Of a stretch of 64,000 bases of DNA, positions 1 through 12,900 are shown piece after piece. The notes under the pieces are model-generated. The model saw only the letters and a list, made by a program, of their open reading frames with translations. It ran no database searches and had not been told where the DNA came from. The stretch's first letter is position 1; the number at the start of each line of letters is the position of its first letter. The DNA is from Strix aluco (Eukaryota > Chordata > Aves > Strigiformes > Strigidae). Made by a program: the position numbers and the translations under genes. Where the stretch lies: NCBI RefSeq assembly GCF_031877795.1, contig NC_133933.1, positions 67,348,003 to 67,412,002 of the forward strand, given 5' to 3'.

Positions 1-3000
1 CAGGGGGGATGCATCAGCAGCCTGATGTTCTAAACTAAAATCAAATTCTGTTTTGCCGGAACAGGTTTTTAATTGCTTGTGGACAATAAACATGATCTGT
101 AGTAGTACCTATGCAGTCCACCTACCTCACTTTTCATCCATTAACACACCCAATAATAGTCACCACCCAAGTGTAGTCAATATATCACCATCATCTGACA
201 TAAACACAAGGCCAGACACTGCATGCCTCGCTCAGGCAAATTTCCAGTGCAAGTCAACAGCAATTTAGATTGAAAAAGGAGCATAGGATTACAGATAGTG
301 TTAAAGCCAAAAGCTGTGTGTATTCATGTATACATGCATACATGTGCACTGTTCCATAAAATAAACATATTTCTTAGAAACATGAGCAGTACTCAGAATG
401 AGAGGGAGATTGCTGAAAAGCAGAACTATGACTTGATTTCAACTGCATCTCTTGCGATCAGCAAAAGGGAGAAAAAAAAAAAAAAAGAGACCCTTGCAGT
501 CCCAGGCTGATGCATTCAAGCTGGTTAACACTCTCAACCCTGCCACGCTCAGCATCTCCTCTCTCCTGCTAGGCTTCTGGGGCTGAGGAGGTCAGGTGAA
601 GAAGCAAAGAAGCACCCCAAGCCTGCCAGCAAGTTCCTAGGAGAAGCAAGCTGCTCATTAACACCTGTCACACAGCATTTTATGAGGAAAGATTATCACT
701 TCTTTCCCAGGCTTGTTTGACAAAAGCAAGAGATAATCCCATCACCATCTGATAGCCCCAACAGCTAAAAAAGAGTATAAACCAACATATGGAGGGTTGG
801 ATTTTTTTTCAGAATTAACTGGTACATAATCCTAAATAGTCTTCTGACTTCTTTCATTGTATAAATAACTTCAGTTCTTGAACTATTCTTTTATAACAAA
901 GAAAAAATTATCAACCAATTCAGTATTTTAGTCACTTTGGATAGCAGTTGAATTCTCCTCTTAACCACAATCGATCTGGAGTAAATCTACAGAAGTTAAG
1001 GGCTAATGCAAATTTGCTGTGATGTAAATGAAAGAGACCCTGTCCTGCTAAAATTAGATTCTTCCATCATTGATTTGTTACATATATCTTTTATTTGGGG
1101 GAAAAAAAAAAAAAGATTTGGAGAAGAAAAAGACCAAACTAAAATGGAAACAAAGCTCTACTGTCATGGGTGGTAGAGGCAGACAGGTGATAGCAAAGCG
1201 TATGGGCAGTGCCAAACTCCGGCAGGAAGCAAAGATATACAAATGGTGTTACTTTTTTTCTTCACAAACAAAAAAAAAAAATGGAAAAGGAGACACTGAA
1301 ATTGAGGGGCTAGTTTCACTCTTCGTAACACTGATGGACTTTAACCACTTGTGACAAGGTCTCCAGTCTAGAAGCCAGGCTGAAGTCTTCCTCAGGCTTT
1401 AAGTCAAGTCAGCAAGGACATTTCCAAGAACAAGGGTAGGGGAATAAAAAACCACTAGAAGGCCTCCTCCCCCCACTTCTGCTTGAAATCCCAACAATGT
1501 TTATCCACAAGAGTTGAAGAAGTTTCAGCTGAGTGTAGAAAAATTTCCAGTTAGAGAAAGCAGTGTGATCTTTCATCAAAGTACCTTTTCGGTCTCTGTG
1601 AAAAATCTGGCCTAAATTCATTGACAGGAGAGACATTGAGTACCTGAACTCGCTATAGGTCCTCTCATCACTGCATGTATATTTAAGACCATGAACAAGC
1701 AGGATTACTTGCCTTGTGACCACATTTGAACCTTGAGAAGCTATGTTTTGTCTGTGGAGCCAGAAGTGAGGCTAGAAACCTCATTTTCTCACCACACCCG
1801 CAGAGTGGGCATGTATCTGGACAAGGGCATCAAGCACCCCATTTCTAATGCAGATGGCACAACGGGTAAACCTGCAGGAGCTGCAGGGAGGAGACATGGA
1901 ACAACAGAAACAGCTAATTGGGACAGAAAACAGTGTGGAACACATGGAAATGGCGACTGGGGAGCAAGGTTCATCAGGAACTCTGCTATAGTAACAGATG
2001 CCATATATTTACCACATGCAGGCTTTAGTTTCTAACCTCCTTCTGCAAATTAGAATTAGAAAAATAAACGACATTAATTTCCAGACACAGTCTCTCATTT
2101 TACCAGTCAACACAACCCATGATGGCCATCACTTCAAAGTAGCAGTCGAGTATCAGCTCTTGCTTGCATGATCTTCCTTTTATGTGGAAAAGCCTGAGAG
2201 GAAAATGACAGGGAGGTAAATGACAATGAAAGGACTGAGAAACCAAAAAATCACAAAAGGGTGCCAGGATGGAGGAGATAAGCTGGAAGGGAACAAAACA
2301 ACTGGGAGGACATCAAAGCAGGTCAGCTGGCAGAAAAGGAGCTGGCAGGAGTCCATTTGAGGGAAGAAGGACTCATGTCACAGCACTTTCAACTGCTAGA
2401 GCCTCCCCAAGTATCTCAATCCAGTGGATGGAGAGCAGCCCTGCTGAGAAGGACTTGGGAGTAGCAGTGGATGGAAAACTGACTATGAACCAGCAACATG
2501 CACTTGCAGCCCAGAAAGCCAACTGTATCCTGGGCTGCATCAAGAGAAGTGTGGCCAGCATGTTGAGGAAGGTGATTCTCCCCCTCTACTCTACTCTCAT
2601 GAGACTCCACCTGGAGTGCTGTGTTCAGCTCTGGGGCCCCCAGTATAAGAAGGACATGGACCTCCTTGAGCAGGTCCAGAGGAGGCCATGATCAGGGAGC
2701 TGGAGCACCTCCCCTATGAGGACAGGCTCAGAGAGTTGGGGTTGTTCAGCCTCAAGAAGAGAAGGCTCCAGGGAGACCTTAGAGCAACCTTCCAGTACTT
2801 AAAAGGGCACCTACAGGAAAGATGGGGAGGGACTCTTTATCAGGGAGTGTCATGACAGGACGAGGGCTAAAGGTTATAAACTGAAATATCCTTAGATATA
2901 AGGAAGAAATTCTTTCCTGTGAAGGTGGTGAGACACTGGAACAGGTTGCCCAGAGAAGCTGTGGATGCCCCCTCCCTGTAAGTGTTCAAGGCCAGGTTGG

Positions 3001-3867
3001 ATGGGGCTTTGAGCAACCTGGTCTAGTGGAAGGTGTCCCTGCCCATGGCAGGGGGGTTGGAACTAGATGATCTTTAAGGTCCCTTCCAAACCAAACCATT
3101 CTGTGATTCAGTCTACAGCACCCCACACGCACAGCATGCTCCCTTTCAGGTTCCCTCACCTCCTTCTGGCCTCACTGACAGTTGCACTGAGCAGCTCCAC
3201 ACAAACTCAGCGAGAGCTCTATTCACGACACAAACATGTTATTTCTCACAATCCCAGAGTTGCTGAGGCAGGAACGCACCTCTGCAAGCCCTCTAGTCAC
3301 AGCCAGGGTCAGGTGGAGCAGGGTGCTCAGCTCTGGGACCAGTAGGATTTTGAGTATCTCCAAGGATAGAGACTCCATAGCGTCTTCCCATGTTCAAACA
3401 CACTATTCAATGCACAGTAATGGGAAAAAACAGACATCTGAACACCCAAAGATGCGGTATGTGGGCCTTCAGCTTCCTCTGAAAAAAACCCCGGGTATAA
3501 CAACATCCCACCCGCGTCTCATGGTGGCTTCGAGGGAGAGTGAACGCACCGAGGGGCGCGGCAAAAAACATCCCTCGGCTTGGAGGCGGCGCCGCGGCGG
3601 GAACACGGGCCCTGCTGCCGCGACACCCGCCCGGGCGGGAGCCGCCGCCGCCGCGCAGCCTCCGCGGGCCCCCGCCGGGAGCGCCCCCAGCCCCGCGCGA
3701 GCGCCCGCAGTCCCGCGCCACCCCCGTGGGCGCGCCCCCGCCCCCGCGCAGCGCGGCGGAGCGCGGCCCGCCCGGCTCCTCCTCCGCTGCCCTGCGCGCC
3801 CCGCCCGCCGGCTCCTGCCACCTGCGCGGCGGCGGTGCTGGGGAGCGGGGCGCCCGCGGCCTGGGAG

Positions 3868-3873
3868 ATGTGA
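3868..3873 (+). promoter_or_regulatory. Start-stop upstream ORF (ATG TGA)
   Basis: An ATG is followed at once by TGA, and the main ATG begins five bases after that stop. The upstream ATG has G at -3, whereas the main ATG has C at -3 but G at +4. If the transcript starts upstream of it, such an element can hold initiating ribosomes and lower translation of the receptor. The sequence is seen; the effect is inferred. Confidence 0.5.
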
Positions 3874-3878
3874 CCCCC

Positions 3879-3963
3879 ATGGGCGCCGGCCGGCCGCGGC
3901 GGGGGGGAGCCTGGCTGCTGGTGCTGCCGCTGCTGCTGCCGCCGCCCTCCGCGGCGCACACAG
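3879..3963 (+). CDS. IL20RA: IL20RA exon 1 (signal peptide)
   Basis: Encodes residues 1-28: a basic start, a leucine-rich core ([11 protein letters not shown]) and a small-residue cleavage region (SAA). The donor is CAG/GTAGGT, and the exon ends in phase 1. The frame is open upstream to another ATG at 3540, but only the start at 3879 puts the hydrophobic core at the N terminus, so 3879 was chosen. Confidence 0.88.
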
Positions 3964-6900
3964 GTAGGTGGCGGCGCTGCCCGCCCCCCGCTGCCCGCCG
4001 GCCCCGCGGGGGATGCGCGTCCCTGCCCCGGCCGGGGCTGGGAGCCGGGCTCGCCGCGCCGCCGGGCCCCGCGGTCGGCTCCGCGCTACCGGTTCTCCTG
4101 GCGCGGCGGCCGGCCGGGGCAGGCAGAGCCTGGCCGGCCCCGCGGGCTCGGCTCGCCGAGCCGTGCCGAGCCGAGCCGTGCCGGGCCGAGCCGTGCTGTG
4201 CTGCCGCCGGCGGCCGGGCCAGGGCTGGGGCGCTGGTGCCGTTCGCGTTGGCGAGCGGTGCCTTTATTTAATGTTCGAGTTTCTGGCCTCCGGTCCTTAA
4301 CTGGAAGAAGAGGACTAGGTATTTTTGTAGCGTTGCTTCATCTTTTTCTTTTCTCTATAGTTACGCTGGGATTGGGTTTTACAACGCTTGCCTGTCAGTT
4401 TACTTTCAGCTGTAAATTGGTAGCGTGCTCTTGGGACGGTCCTGTTATGTGCACCGAGTTAATTCCCCAAATATCTTTGCTGTTCGTATCTTCCTTTGTG
4501 CTTGACAGTCTCCACCCCCAGGACTCCTACCTGAGCAGTCAAGAGACAGGTTGGAACAAAAGGCAGGACGGGGTTTTGGCAGAGATAATCAGCTCATGTG
4601 CCGGTGTCCTGAGTGGCTCTGACTCCCTTCTCTCCCCAGTAGACCGGAGCGCTCCGCCGGTGACAGCCACATCCGAGCACCAGGAGGCAGAGGGAGCGCA
4701 AGGGCGGCAGCTGGAGCGGGCTGTCACCGGCACAGGCAAGGATGTTACCAAGTGGGAATGAGCTTGTAAACCGTAGCTGTCGGATGCATGTGCATGGTGG
4801 ATGCCCTGCTGCTGTTAAAAGCATCACACATGGTTTCTTTTTTTTTATACCCCTCGAGTATAAAACCGGGCAAGGCATTGCAGAGATTAGCAGAACTTCT
4901 GAGAAACCTACTCTGTCTTCCTGCTCTTGTTCTCTGCTGCAAATGTTGCCTCCGAAACTTAAGTACGTAAGGACAGAGTCTGCTCCCATTTAAATCCACA
5001 GCAAAACTTCCAGATCCTGTGACACCTGGACAGTAGTAAGGAGTGCTCCTCTTACCCTGAATGCTCTTGAGTAGCACCAAGTACTGTGTCTCAGTTAACT
5101 CTTTTTACAAACTACTCTGTTATGCATAAGTGATTTTGAGTGGCTTTCAGACGTACCAATGCCAGCTTCTCTTCTAGGTAACTATGTAGTTTTCATCTTA
5201 TTTAAGTCTGCTGATCATCAGTGCACGTGTGTTGGAAAATCTGTGTAACTGGCATTCGGTTGCCCTTTAAAACAATTTAAAATTTGATTGAAACTGGTTT
5301 TGATTGCAGAGAAGGTTTAGAAGAATGTCAGGGGGGTGATGTTGATTTTGTCTAATGGTTGTTCAAGGGGGAAGGGAGTCTGCACATTCCTGAGGCTTTA
5401 GCTGGACACAATTCCAGGTTTTTGTTGACAGTCAGCAATACCAGCATGGAAGGGAGAGCTGTGTCTTTCACTGAGGGCTTAAGAGATTCCATTTTCACCT
5501 CTTTCAGCACGAGACAGTAAAAGTTGGTTTAAATCAGCCTAGCAGTATTTTGATAATAATGGAAAAAATTATATGAGGTATAGAACTGTCATTGCAGTGC
5601 CCCTGCTCTTTCTCCAAAGTGAAGCGGTAGGTAGAGGAGTCCCTTTTGGGTACTTTCTTCCAACAGAAGAAGCCTGGGTTGCCAGTCGTGAGTAGATACA
5701 GTCCTGAAAATACTGCAGTTGCTCTGCGGGCTTGATCTGGTGCTGGAATAGGAACAGTATACTGGGGCGCAAGTGCCATGGAAAGCAGTTTTACAGCAGG
5801 ACTTAGCAGACTCAAAATTCTTGTATCTTACCGGATCTGTGCTGTGCCCGTCCCCTTGGGATCTCTTGTTGAATTCCTTTCTGAACTCTGTGGCAGCAGC
5901 ATTTAAATGCTAACTCACAGTTGGACCTTTGCAAAACACCTTTTGTTTTCACTGTGGTGTGTTAGTGGGTACAATTTTATCCTTACTGGATTACATATAC
6001 TGCTTCAGCAGTCTCTGACTGCATTTAGTGCAGGTACTGCTGTCTAGTGACCTGTGCCCACCTAACAGGCTGAGCATTACCTGGATTTGCATAGGACAAA
6101 AATACCTGTCACTGCACTTCACTGAGGTTTTTATAAATTAGTCTTTCATTCACTGTTTAAAAATCTGTACTCTAGAACAAATGAAAATGTAAAATGGAAA
6201 AGCAAATGGAAAAAAAATGAGAGAGTCATTGTTTAATCAACAGGATCAAGAAACGTAGCATGTTCTTTACCACATGGGAGAGTTCAGCAATTTTTGCGAG
6301 ACACTCATAAGGATAAGAAGGAACATCCTGAATTTTGGAAGTAGTAGAATGTTAATCTGTTAATTTACCATGCTCCATCTTAAATCCTTCCCTGTGCTCT
6401 TAGTGGAGGTTTTCCTAACCACACTCTACTGCAGTTAGAAAAACCTTAAAATTTCTGGCCTACTGTAGGGTCCAGTCTCTGTCTTGTACATCTATACAGA
6501 AGAAAGAATGACATGGATACTACAATATATACTTATTCTGAGGAAAGGGAAATGAACCTGAATGCTGTACTTCAAAAATAGAAGCATTTTGACCTATTTA
6601 AGACATTTACTAATTTTGTTCAGGTAAGGCATGTGATTTTTGAAGCAAATCTCTCAATCATTTCACTTACTGTGCTTTTGTCTGTATTGTGATGCAGTCT
6701 TGGAACTGGATTTTTTCTGGATGAAGCTGCCCTGGAAGATGTGCCTCATCAGTACATCTAATGCAAGTAGAGTTAGTCCAATGTTAAAAAGAAAAATCAT
6801 GGAATTTGTATAGTATAGACAAGATTTTCTCAATACCAACCTTTTCATGTAACAGACCTGCTCATATTGGGTTGCATTACTCACTAATGTAGACATAGCC

Positions 6901-9900
6901 TTAGATCCTACTGGATTTGGTATGTGGCTATACCAACTACATTTCTTATGATGGGACCTTGAGGGCTTCACCCTTTTAATGTTTTCTAATAGTTGCATAA
7001 GTTGCTTGGTCTGCAATGACACACCTGATTTAATTTACTTGTCTTTCATCTTCCGCATTATCATATTTTTTACTAATAAACAGATCTACATTTTCAGAGG
7101 CAGCTTCAGACCTCCCTTTAGGCAAATTTCAATATGTTTTCTTTCACAGTTACCAGAGCACTGAAATGTACAAAACATCCCTTTTGATCAAGATGTTGTT
7201 CTGGGAAATACAGAATAAAAGGATAAAAGGGGTCATGGTACAGGCTTTGCAGTTAAAGCCACTGAGCTGGATTTCAGGGACCACATTGATGCCCAGGCAT
7301 ATTTTATCATGTTGAAACCATCCAGAAGGCGGGCAGTATTCCAGTGCTAACAATCCACTTCCTTTCCTCCTCGCATGCCCACAGTGAATCCTTGAGAAGG
7401 CTTCCTGAGGTCAGCATACCTTCAGTGATTTAAAAGCTTGAAGTCTGTGTGGATGCTGCTCCTGGATTTGAGAGGAGGGGGGAGACTGCTGTTCGCAATT
7501 CACTCCCCCTGAAAAGCAGAACAGCAGAAGTGACTTGCTCAGCTTATTTTGATAGAAACAAAGCCTGAACAACCACTTTTATTCCTGCATGGTCTTTGAG
7601 CACCAGTCATAATTTGTGAAGGACAGAAGTGAAATGCTTGGCTCCAAGTTGAGCAGTGCTGAGATGTTTTGGTATTGACACAAGGTGATTTAAGGTACAT
7701 TTCTGATCTGAGAAGAGGCTGATCTGTTGCATAGACACAGCCAGTAAGTATTAGCTAAAGTATTAAATAGCATACTGAAGTGTCAGATTATTTCATATAT
7801 AAGTCATGCAGTGTGCACATAATAAATAGGCTAATCAACCTGTGGGTATACTCTGATGTCTGTGTCCTGGGAAGTTTATAGATTGCACTTGAAGTGATGG
7901 CTGTATGTTACCAAAACACAGTACGTTACGCAAATGCAGTAAGAACTCACAGACAATTGTCGTCTTTGATTAGCTAAATGATTCCAAGAAGAAAAGAATA
8001 TGTTCATGCAACAGTAGAGATGAGAAAAGCAGTGAGGAAAAATACTGTCAAATATAATGATTTTTGAACCCTCAGAAAACTTGACAATTTTGTGCATGTA
8101 GTATTTTGTATTACCTAGTATATGTCTATATACTCAGCAGGATTGAACTGTATTTGTGGTGGTGGTAATTTGTGTATTTACCAGAGAGGGCATTAAGCTT
8201 CAGAAATAAGAGTGGAAGTATATGGGAAGGCTGAGCTTGGTGTTTTTAGTGATATTTCCTGGCCCTCTAAATAATTGTAACACAGAAATAAATAAAAAGG
8301 GATATTGGCATAAGGAGAACTACAGTATATGAAGGAGTGTCATGTTTATGTAATTGAAGGGCTCAGCCTTATCCTCTCATCTCCAAGTTCCAATCTCATG
8401 CCAGGCTGTTTCAGACTATGCTGTGATCTGTGCCCTAGTGCTTGGCTTTGCTTATGATTTCCACAACTTGACAAATTCTTATTGCCTGTTAATTAGGAAT
8501 GGAAATGGTTAAAGGAGGAAGTTCATTCTGTAGAGGAACTTCCAGCACTGCTGGGATTTGTGATTAAAGTCCAAAACTTAGAAGTGTGTTGCAGTTCCCC
8601 ACGCAGACATTCAGGTTTACGATTGTAGCTGATAACCTTACCCTTCTGTGGCTGTTGTTCTCTAGTGGCCTTTATAGTCTTAATTCCAAGAGAAGCAAGT
8701 GGTTAGGATTGCTCAAGTCATTTGTGCATGTGTGGTTCCAGTTTATGTTTGTTTTTATAGTTGTGGCTTGTACAGATTGATTTCTGCTGATTGATTTCTC
8801 TCCAAGAAGTGGTGTCGATTACTTACAACTACAGGATTAATAGCTAATAGAGAGAAAAATCACCCTTTATGGGCCAAACAAGAGCTCCCATAGTTTAAGA
8901 AGCTTAGCTTTATAAAACCCTGGATTCTGGAAGACAGGCCCATCTCTAGATAAAAATGAGGTTTTACAGGAGAGCTGTGTTTAAATGATGTACAGATCCT
9001 TTTGTGCTTTATACTTGGTGTACCAGTAACTTGCAAGTTTTTACCCACTGCCCAGCCTGTCTTGAAAACAGTACAGTAAAACCAGGTAAATCAGAAAGAA
9101 AAGGAAATAAGTTGTAGGAGTGGAGGTATGGGATAGTTTATATGTGAAGAGATTAAATAAACTGTATCTCTTTCTTGTGGAAAGTAGATGACTTTTGCAG
9201 TAGTCAAGCAGACAGGAAGAGTATTTTAAGATCAATGAAGGGACAGGAGGAATACTGTAGTCTCTTCTTCCCTTCTATATACCCCAACACCTTGAGTTAA
9301 ATCTCAGCTGATAGCTTAGCTATTTTTCAGTCTTCCATTTTCCACTCCCTTTTCTGTGATGGGAACAGGAATGTGTCCAAAGAGAGGTAAGAGAAGGAGA
9401 ATGCTTCAGGAGGTGAAAGGATCTTACCATGCTGTTACCATGAGCTTAATTGCACTCTGTGCATAAGAACACACGAGTGGGTATTAGAGCTCTTAGATGA
9501 AAGGGGTTAATTTATTTCTTACTAGTTTCTTAAAGGATGGAGGAAGCTGTTGAGCTCATATTTATTATTGCATCTGGTTTGCAAAAGACTTCACTTCTCT
9601 TGGCTTTCCTTGTTTTTTCTGTACATCAATATCCTGCTGTTCATGGGTACTCTAGTCAAAATAGTAATGTACGGGATGTGGCTCAGAAGCACTGGAAACT
9701 GTGCCCTGAGAAGGCTGAGGCACGTGTGATTGCTGACAGGGCTTTCTCCCACTGTAAGAAGGTAGCAGACAGGCACAGAAGTAGACCTGTTGTGACCTAA
9801 AAGTAGACCTAGCATGACCAAAAGGTAGCTTCTCCACCAGCCCAGGCGATGGTCACATTCCTCCTGATCTCATCAAAGTGTGTTGGCTGTTCTCTTGAAT

Positions 9901-12900
9901 GTCAGCGACACCGCACTGTCCCTTGGATCCAACTGTGCATGTTACCTACAACCTTTAACGCCATTTCTGAGGCAGTCTTTTGTAACTTATGTGTAACAGA
10001 TGTAGATGATTATGCTGAATGACTTCCTCTGTACAGCAAAATCACCTTAAATCTGTAGGTGGGTAAATGAGTCTAAAAATCATGACTGGTGGTTTTAACA
10101 AAAAAATGCTTGTTGAGTACAGGAAAGATACTAAAAAGACTACTATATCTCTAATTAGATACTGACTTGATCACATCTGAAATTACTGTGGGACACTGTG
10201 AATAGTCATACTGTGCCTCAAAACACACCAACCTGTACCTGACAGGAGACCAACAGAAATGGGTGGGTACCCCAGGAAACCTTCATTTCTTGTGAAAAAT
10301 AAATCTATGATCGTTCAAACAGGGATGGCTGTGTGACCTTGGCAGCCCAGTTGTCTGCAAGAGATGAGGCATTGCAAGCTTGCTAGGGTCCTTCCTTTCA
10401 GATCTCGGATGCAGAAGAAGGTGTTTGACTTGCAGCTTTTGAGGACTGCCTTTCCCTCAGAAATGAACGCAAGTGCTCATCCTCCACTGACATCACACTC
10501 AATTTCCTACCCAAGGGAAAATGTGGATTCAGAATTGGGGATTTCACTAATTAGTTTGGACTCCAAGAAAAGGAAAATCCCTTCTCTAGACAAGCCATCA
10601 GTAGGTCAGAGAGCAAGGAGCAAGACCTGTTAGGCAATAAATATAATGCTGTCGGTTCTAATTGGACTGTTGTTGCCTAAGAGATATTAGCCAGCACTAA
10701 ATGATGAAAACTAAAACTAATTTTTGCTCAGTTTATGTGTAAAAAATAGATGTTTTGTGTAAGGATTAGGAGTGTTCCAAACCGTGGTGTATCAGGATTT
10801 GGCTGATAACTGTCACACAGCATAATTTTTACAATATTTCAAACACAAAATTTACTTAACCCTTGGGTATTTTGAAAAATAAATGTAAGATGTCAGAGGT
10901 ATTCTAATTAAGCTTTCATTTTCTTGGCTGTTGGGTTGTGGTTGATCTAAATAGTAATAAATTGGTAATGCTGAACATGTTCTAGGGGGGAAAAAAACCT
11001 CAAAATTAAGCACTGGACAGTTGGGCTATTTTTAATATTTTATATAACTTCAAAACATCTCTTTTAAAAACCAGCAATTGTGTCATGGAATTGTGTCAAC
11101 AGTGGGCTTTTAAATTAATTTAGTTCTTTTTAACAAAACATGTTTTTGCATTCCAAACTTAACAAGAACTTACTCAATTTGATAATTAAAAAAACCTAAA
11201 AACCCAAAAACTAAACACAAAACACCTCTGATGGATTATGGCTCTGAAAGCCTTGAAGTGATTTTGCATAATTTTAGACAAGCACACCTTAAATTTAACT
11301 CACCTTGTTTCAGGCCAGTATTGATCACTCAGAATTAATAGAAAACATACCCGCAATAACTTTCTCCTGCTGGAGTGCATCAAGGAAAGGTTTTCACAGC
11401 AGGGCAATGTTAGGTAGTGTGAGCTCTACTCTTGCACTTGTGAACCTTCAACGCAGTGGGAAGAAAATTCAGTTTATTTTGTTTCTGTCACCAAAGTTAG
11501 CAAAGAAGAATGGAGGTCAGCTGCCATGGCCCTCTCCAACTTCCTCCTAGCAAGCCTTCAACGGACTGGGAAGACTTTTTCCTCCTTTCTGAAGTTGGGT
11601 CTTTCTGGACTGAGTCTGAAATGTTCTTTGACCAATATTCTTTGTAGAGGTATTTTTATAAGTTAGGACATGGTTTGGATAAATAAACACAAGGCTTCAC
11701 ATGGAGGAGGAGAGCATGTTGGGGCAAGCCACAGCTTCAGTCCCCCTTCTGCATCTTTCCCATTCTTTGGGCTGTATTTCCACTCTCACTCTTTCCCCAG
11801 ATGACCTCCTCAGGTTCACCTGTTGCCAATGGCAGCCTGCCTGTTTCTTCAAAAACAAAGTCCGTATGTCCCAGTCTCATCTTTCTCCCACATTTCCTCA
11901 CCTCTTCTCTCATGCTTCTCTGCTCCACCACCTGGTTTTCATGTAGTCTTACATCTCCATTTCTGTCCCTGTCTTTCTCTCCCCTGTGCACCCTCTGAAC
12001 AGGCTGTGGTGGGAGTGATGGGCTCCTGTTCTGGGAGGGCAAGAGTGTGCTCTGTGGTTAGGTCTCAAGTGCTGTTATGACTCGAACAGAAAATCACCTC
12101 TGTGCTCCTCCCCACATTCCCACCAGCACTGCTCAAGTCAAAAGGGTTTCGCTAGCCCAGCTTCATAGCCGGCAGCCCAGAGCTCCAGCAACCCCTGAGG
12201 AGAAAGACAGCTAAGCTGTAATGATTCCTACATGCCTCTCCTCCTCCTCTTCTTTCTCATTATCCAGCCTGTTGAGTTCGAGTCTAAAAGAATTGGCACA
12301 GAGAAGAACTTCCAAGCCCACTTAATTTTAAAAAGTTAACTCGTTCGTTTAAGTTGTTGCTAAGATGATAAATAGCAGATAATGACATTTGCTAACATGT
12401 ATTCCTGGCTTTGCTGGGTTTCCCTTCCTCTCTATAACTTCTGATCTCCAATTTTGGCTCAGGAACTGTTTATCACTTTGGTGTACTCCCTTGCATTCCT
12501 TCATGGCCAGTGCCAGCTTGCTTGTGGCTGTAGATATGCCAGAAAAGACAGTCCCAACCCTCTGCTAGCAAGTGCCACCAAACATGATGCTAAATGGACA
12601 TTTGTTCTGAGTATGGCCATTTTTATGTTATGTTTAGGCATGTGTTTGAGGGAATATTTTTCACTGAGAACAACATAACCATTGAAACAGATGAGCTGGA
12701 GAAAGAAAAGAGAGCAAAAATTCCTTAAGAAATGAAGAGCAGCAGTATAGAAGGAGCAAGCAAGATCTCACTGGAGTTTGGTGGAAGACATCCAAAGCTG
12801 AACAGAAAGGCTAAGGAAAGGGCAGGGGCTTACAGCATCACCAGAAGCAAATGTTTCGTGTCCTAGATTGCTCCTAAATTCCTTGATGCTTCACTGGTGG

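Larger units (their letters stand above)
3540..4260 (+). promoter_or_regulatory. IL20RA: CpG-rich promoter and exon 1 region of IL20RA
   Basis: The base composition shifts abruptly from AT-rich to extremely GC- and CpG-rich at about 3540 and back at about 4260, with exon 1 inside. This is the pattern of a CpG-island promoter. No clear TATA box is seen, so the transcription start cannot be fixed from sequence. A CR1 remnant ends about 140 bases upstream. Confidence 0.7.

Noticed and set aside
85-90. AATAAA as the end of an upstream IL22RA2 transcript
   Set aside because: A lone hexamer with no supporting coding sequence in the window; 1-2423 otherwise shows nothing recognised.
2269-2691. 140-codon plus-strand frame as a gene
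   Set aside because: Its second half is CR1 ORF2 ([17 protein letters not shown]). It belongs to the plus-strand CR1 at about 2424-3109, which ends at CCATTCTGTGATTC. A further reversed CR1 piece lies at about 3243-3400 (CACAATCCCAGAGTTGCTGA, TATCTCCAAGGATAGAGACT).
3540-3878. In-frame N-terminal extension of IL20RA from an ATG at 3540
   Set aside because: It would bury the signal peptide behind 113 arginine- and proline-rich residues. GC-rich island DNA is often open in all frames.
3407-3961. 184-codon minus-strand frame over the CpG island
   Set aside because: A shadow of low stop density in GC-rich DNA, opposite the real exon, with no domain.
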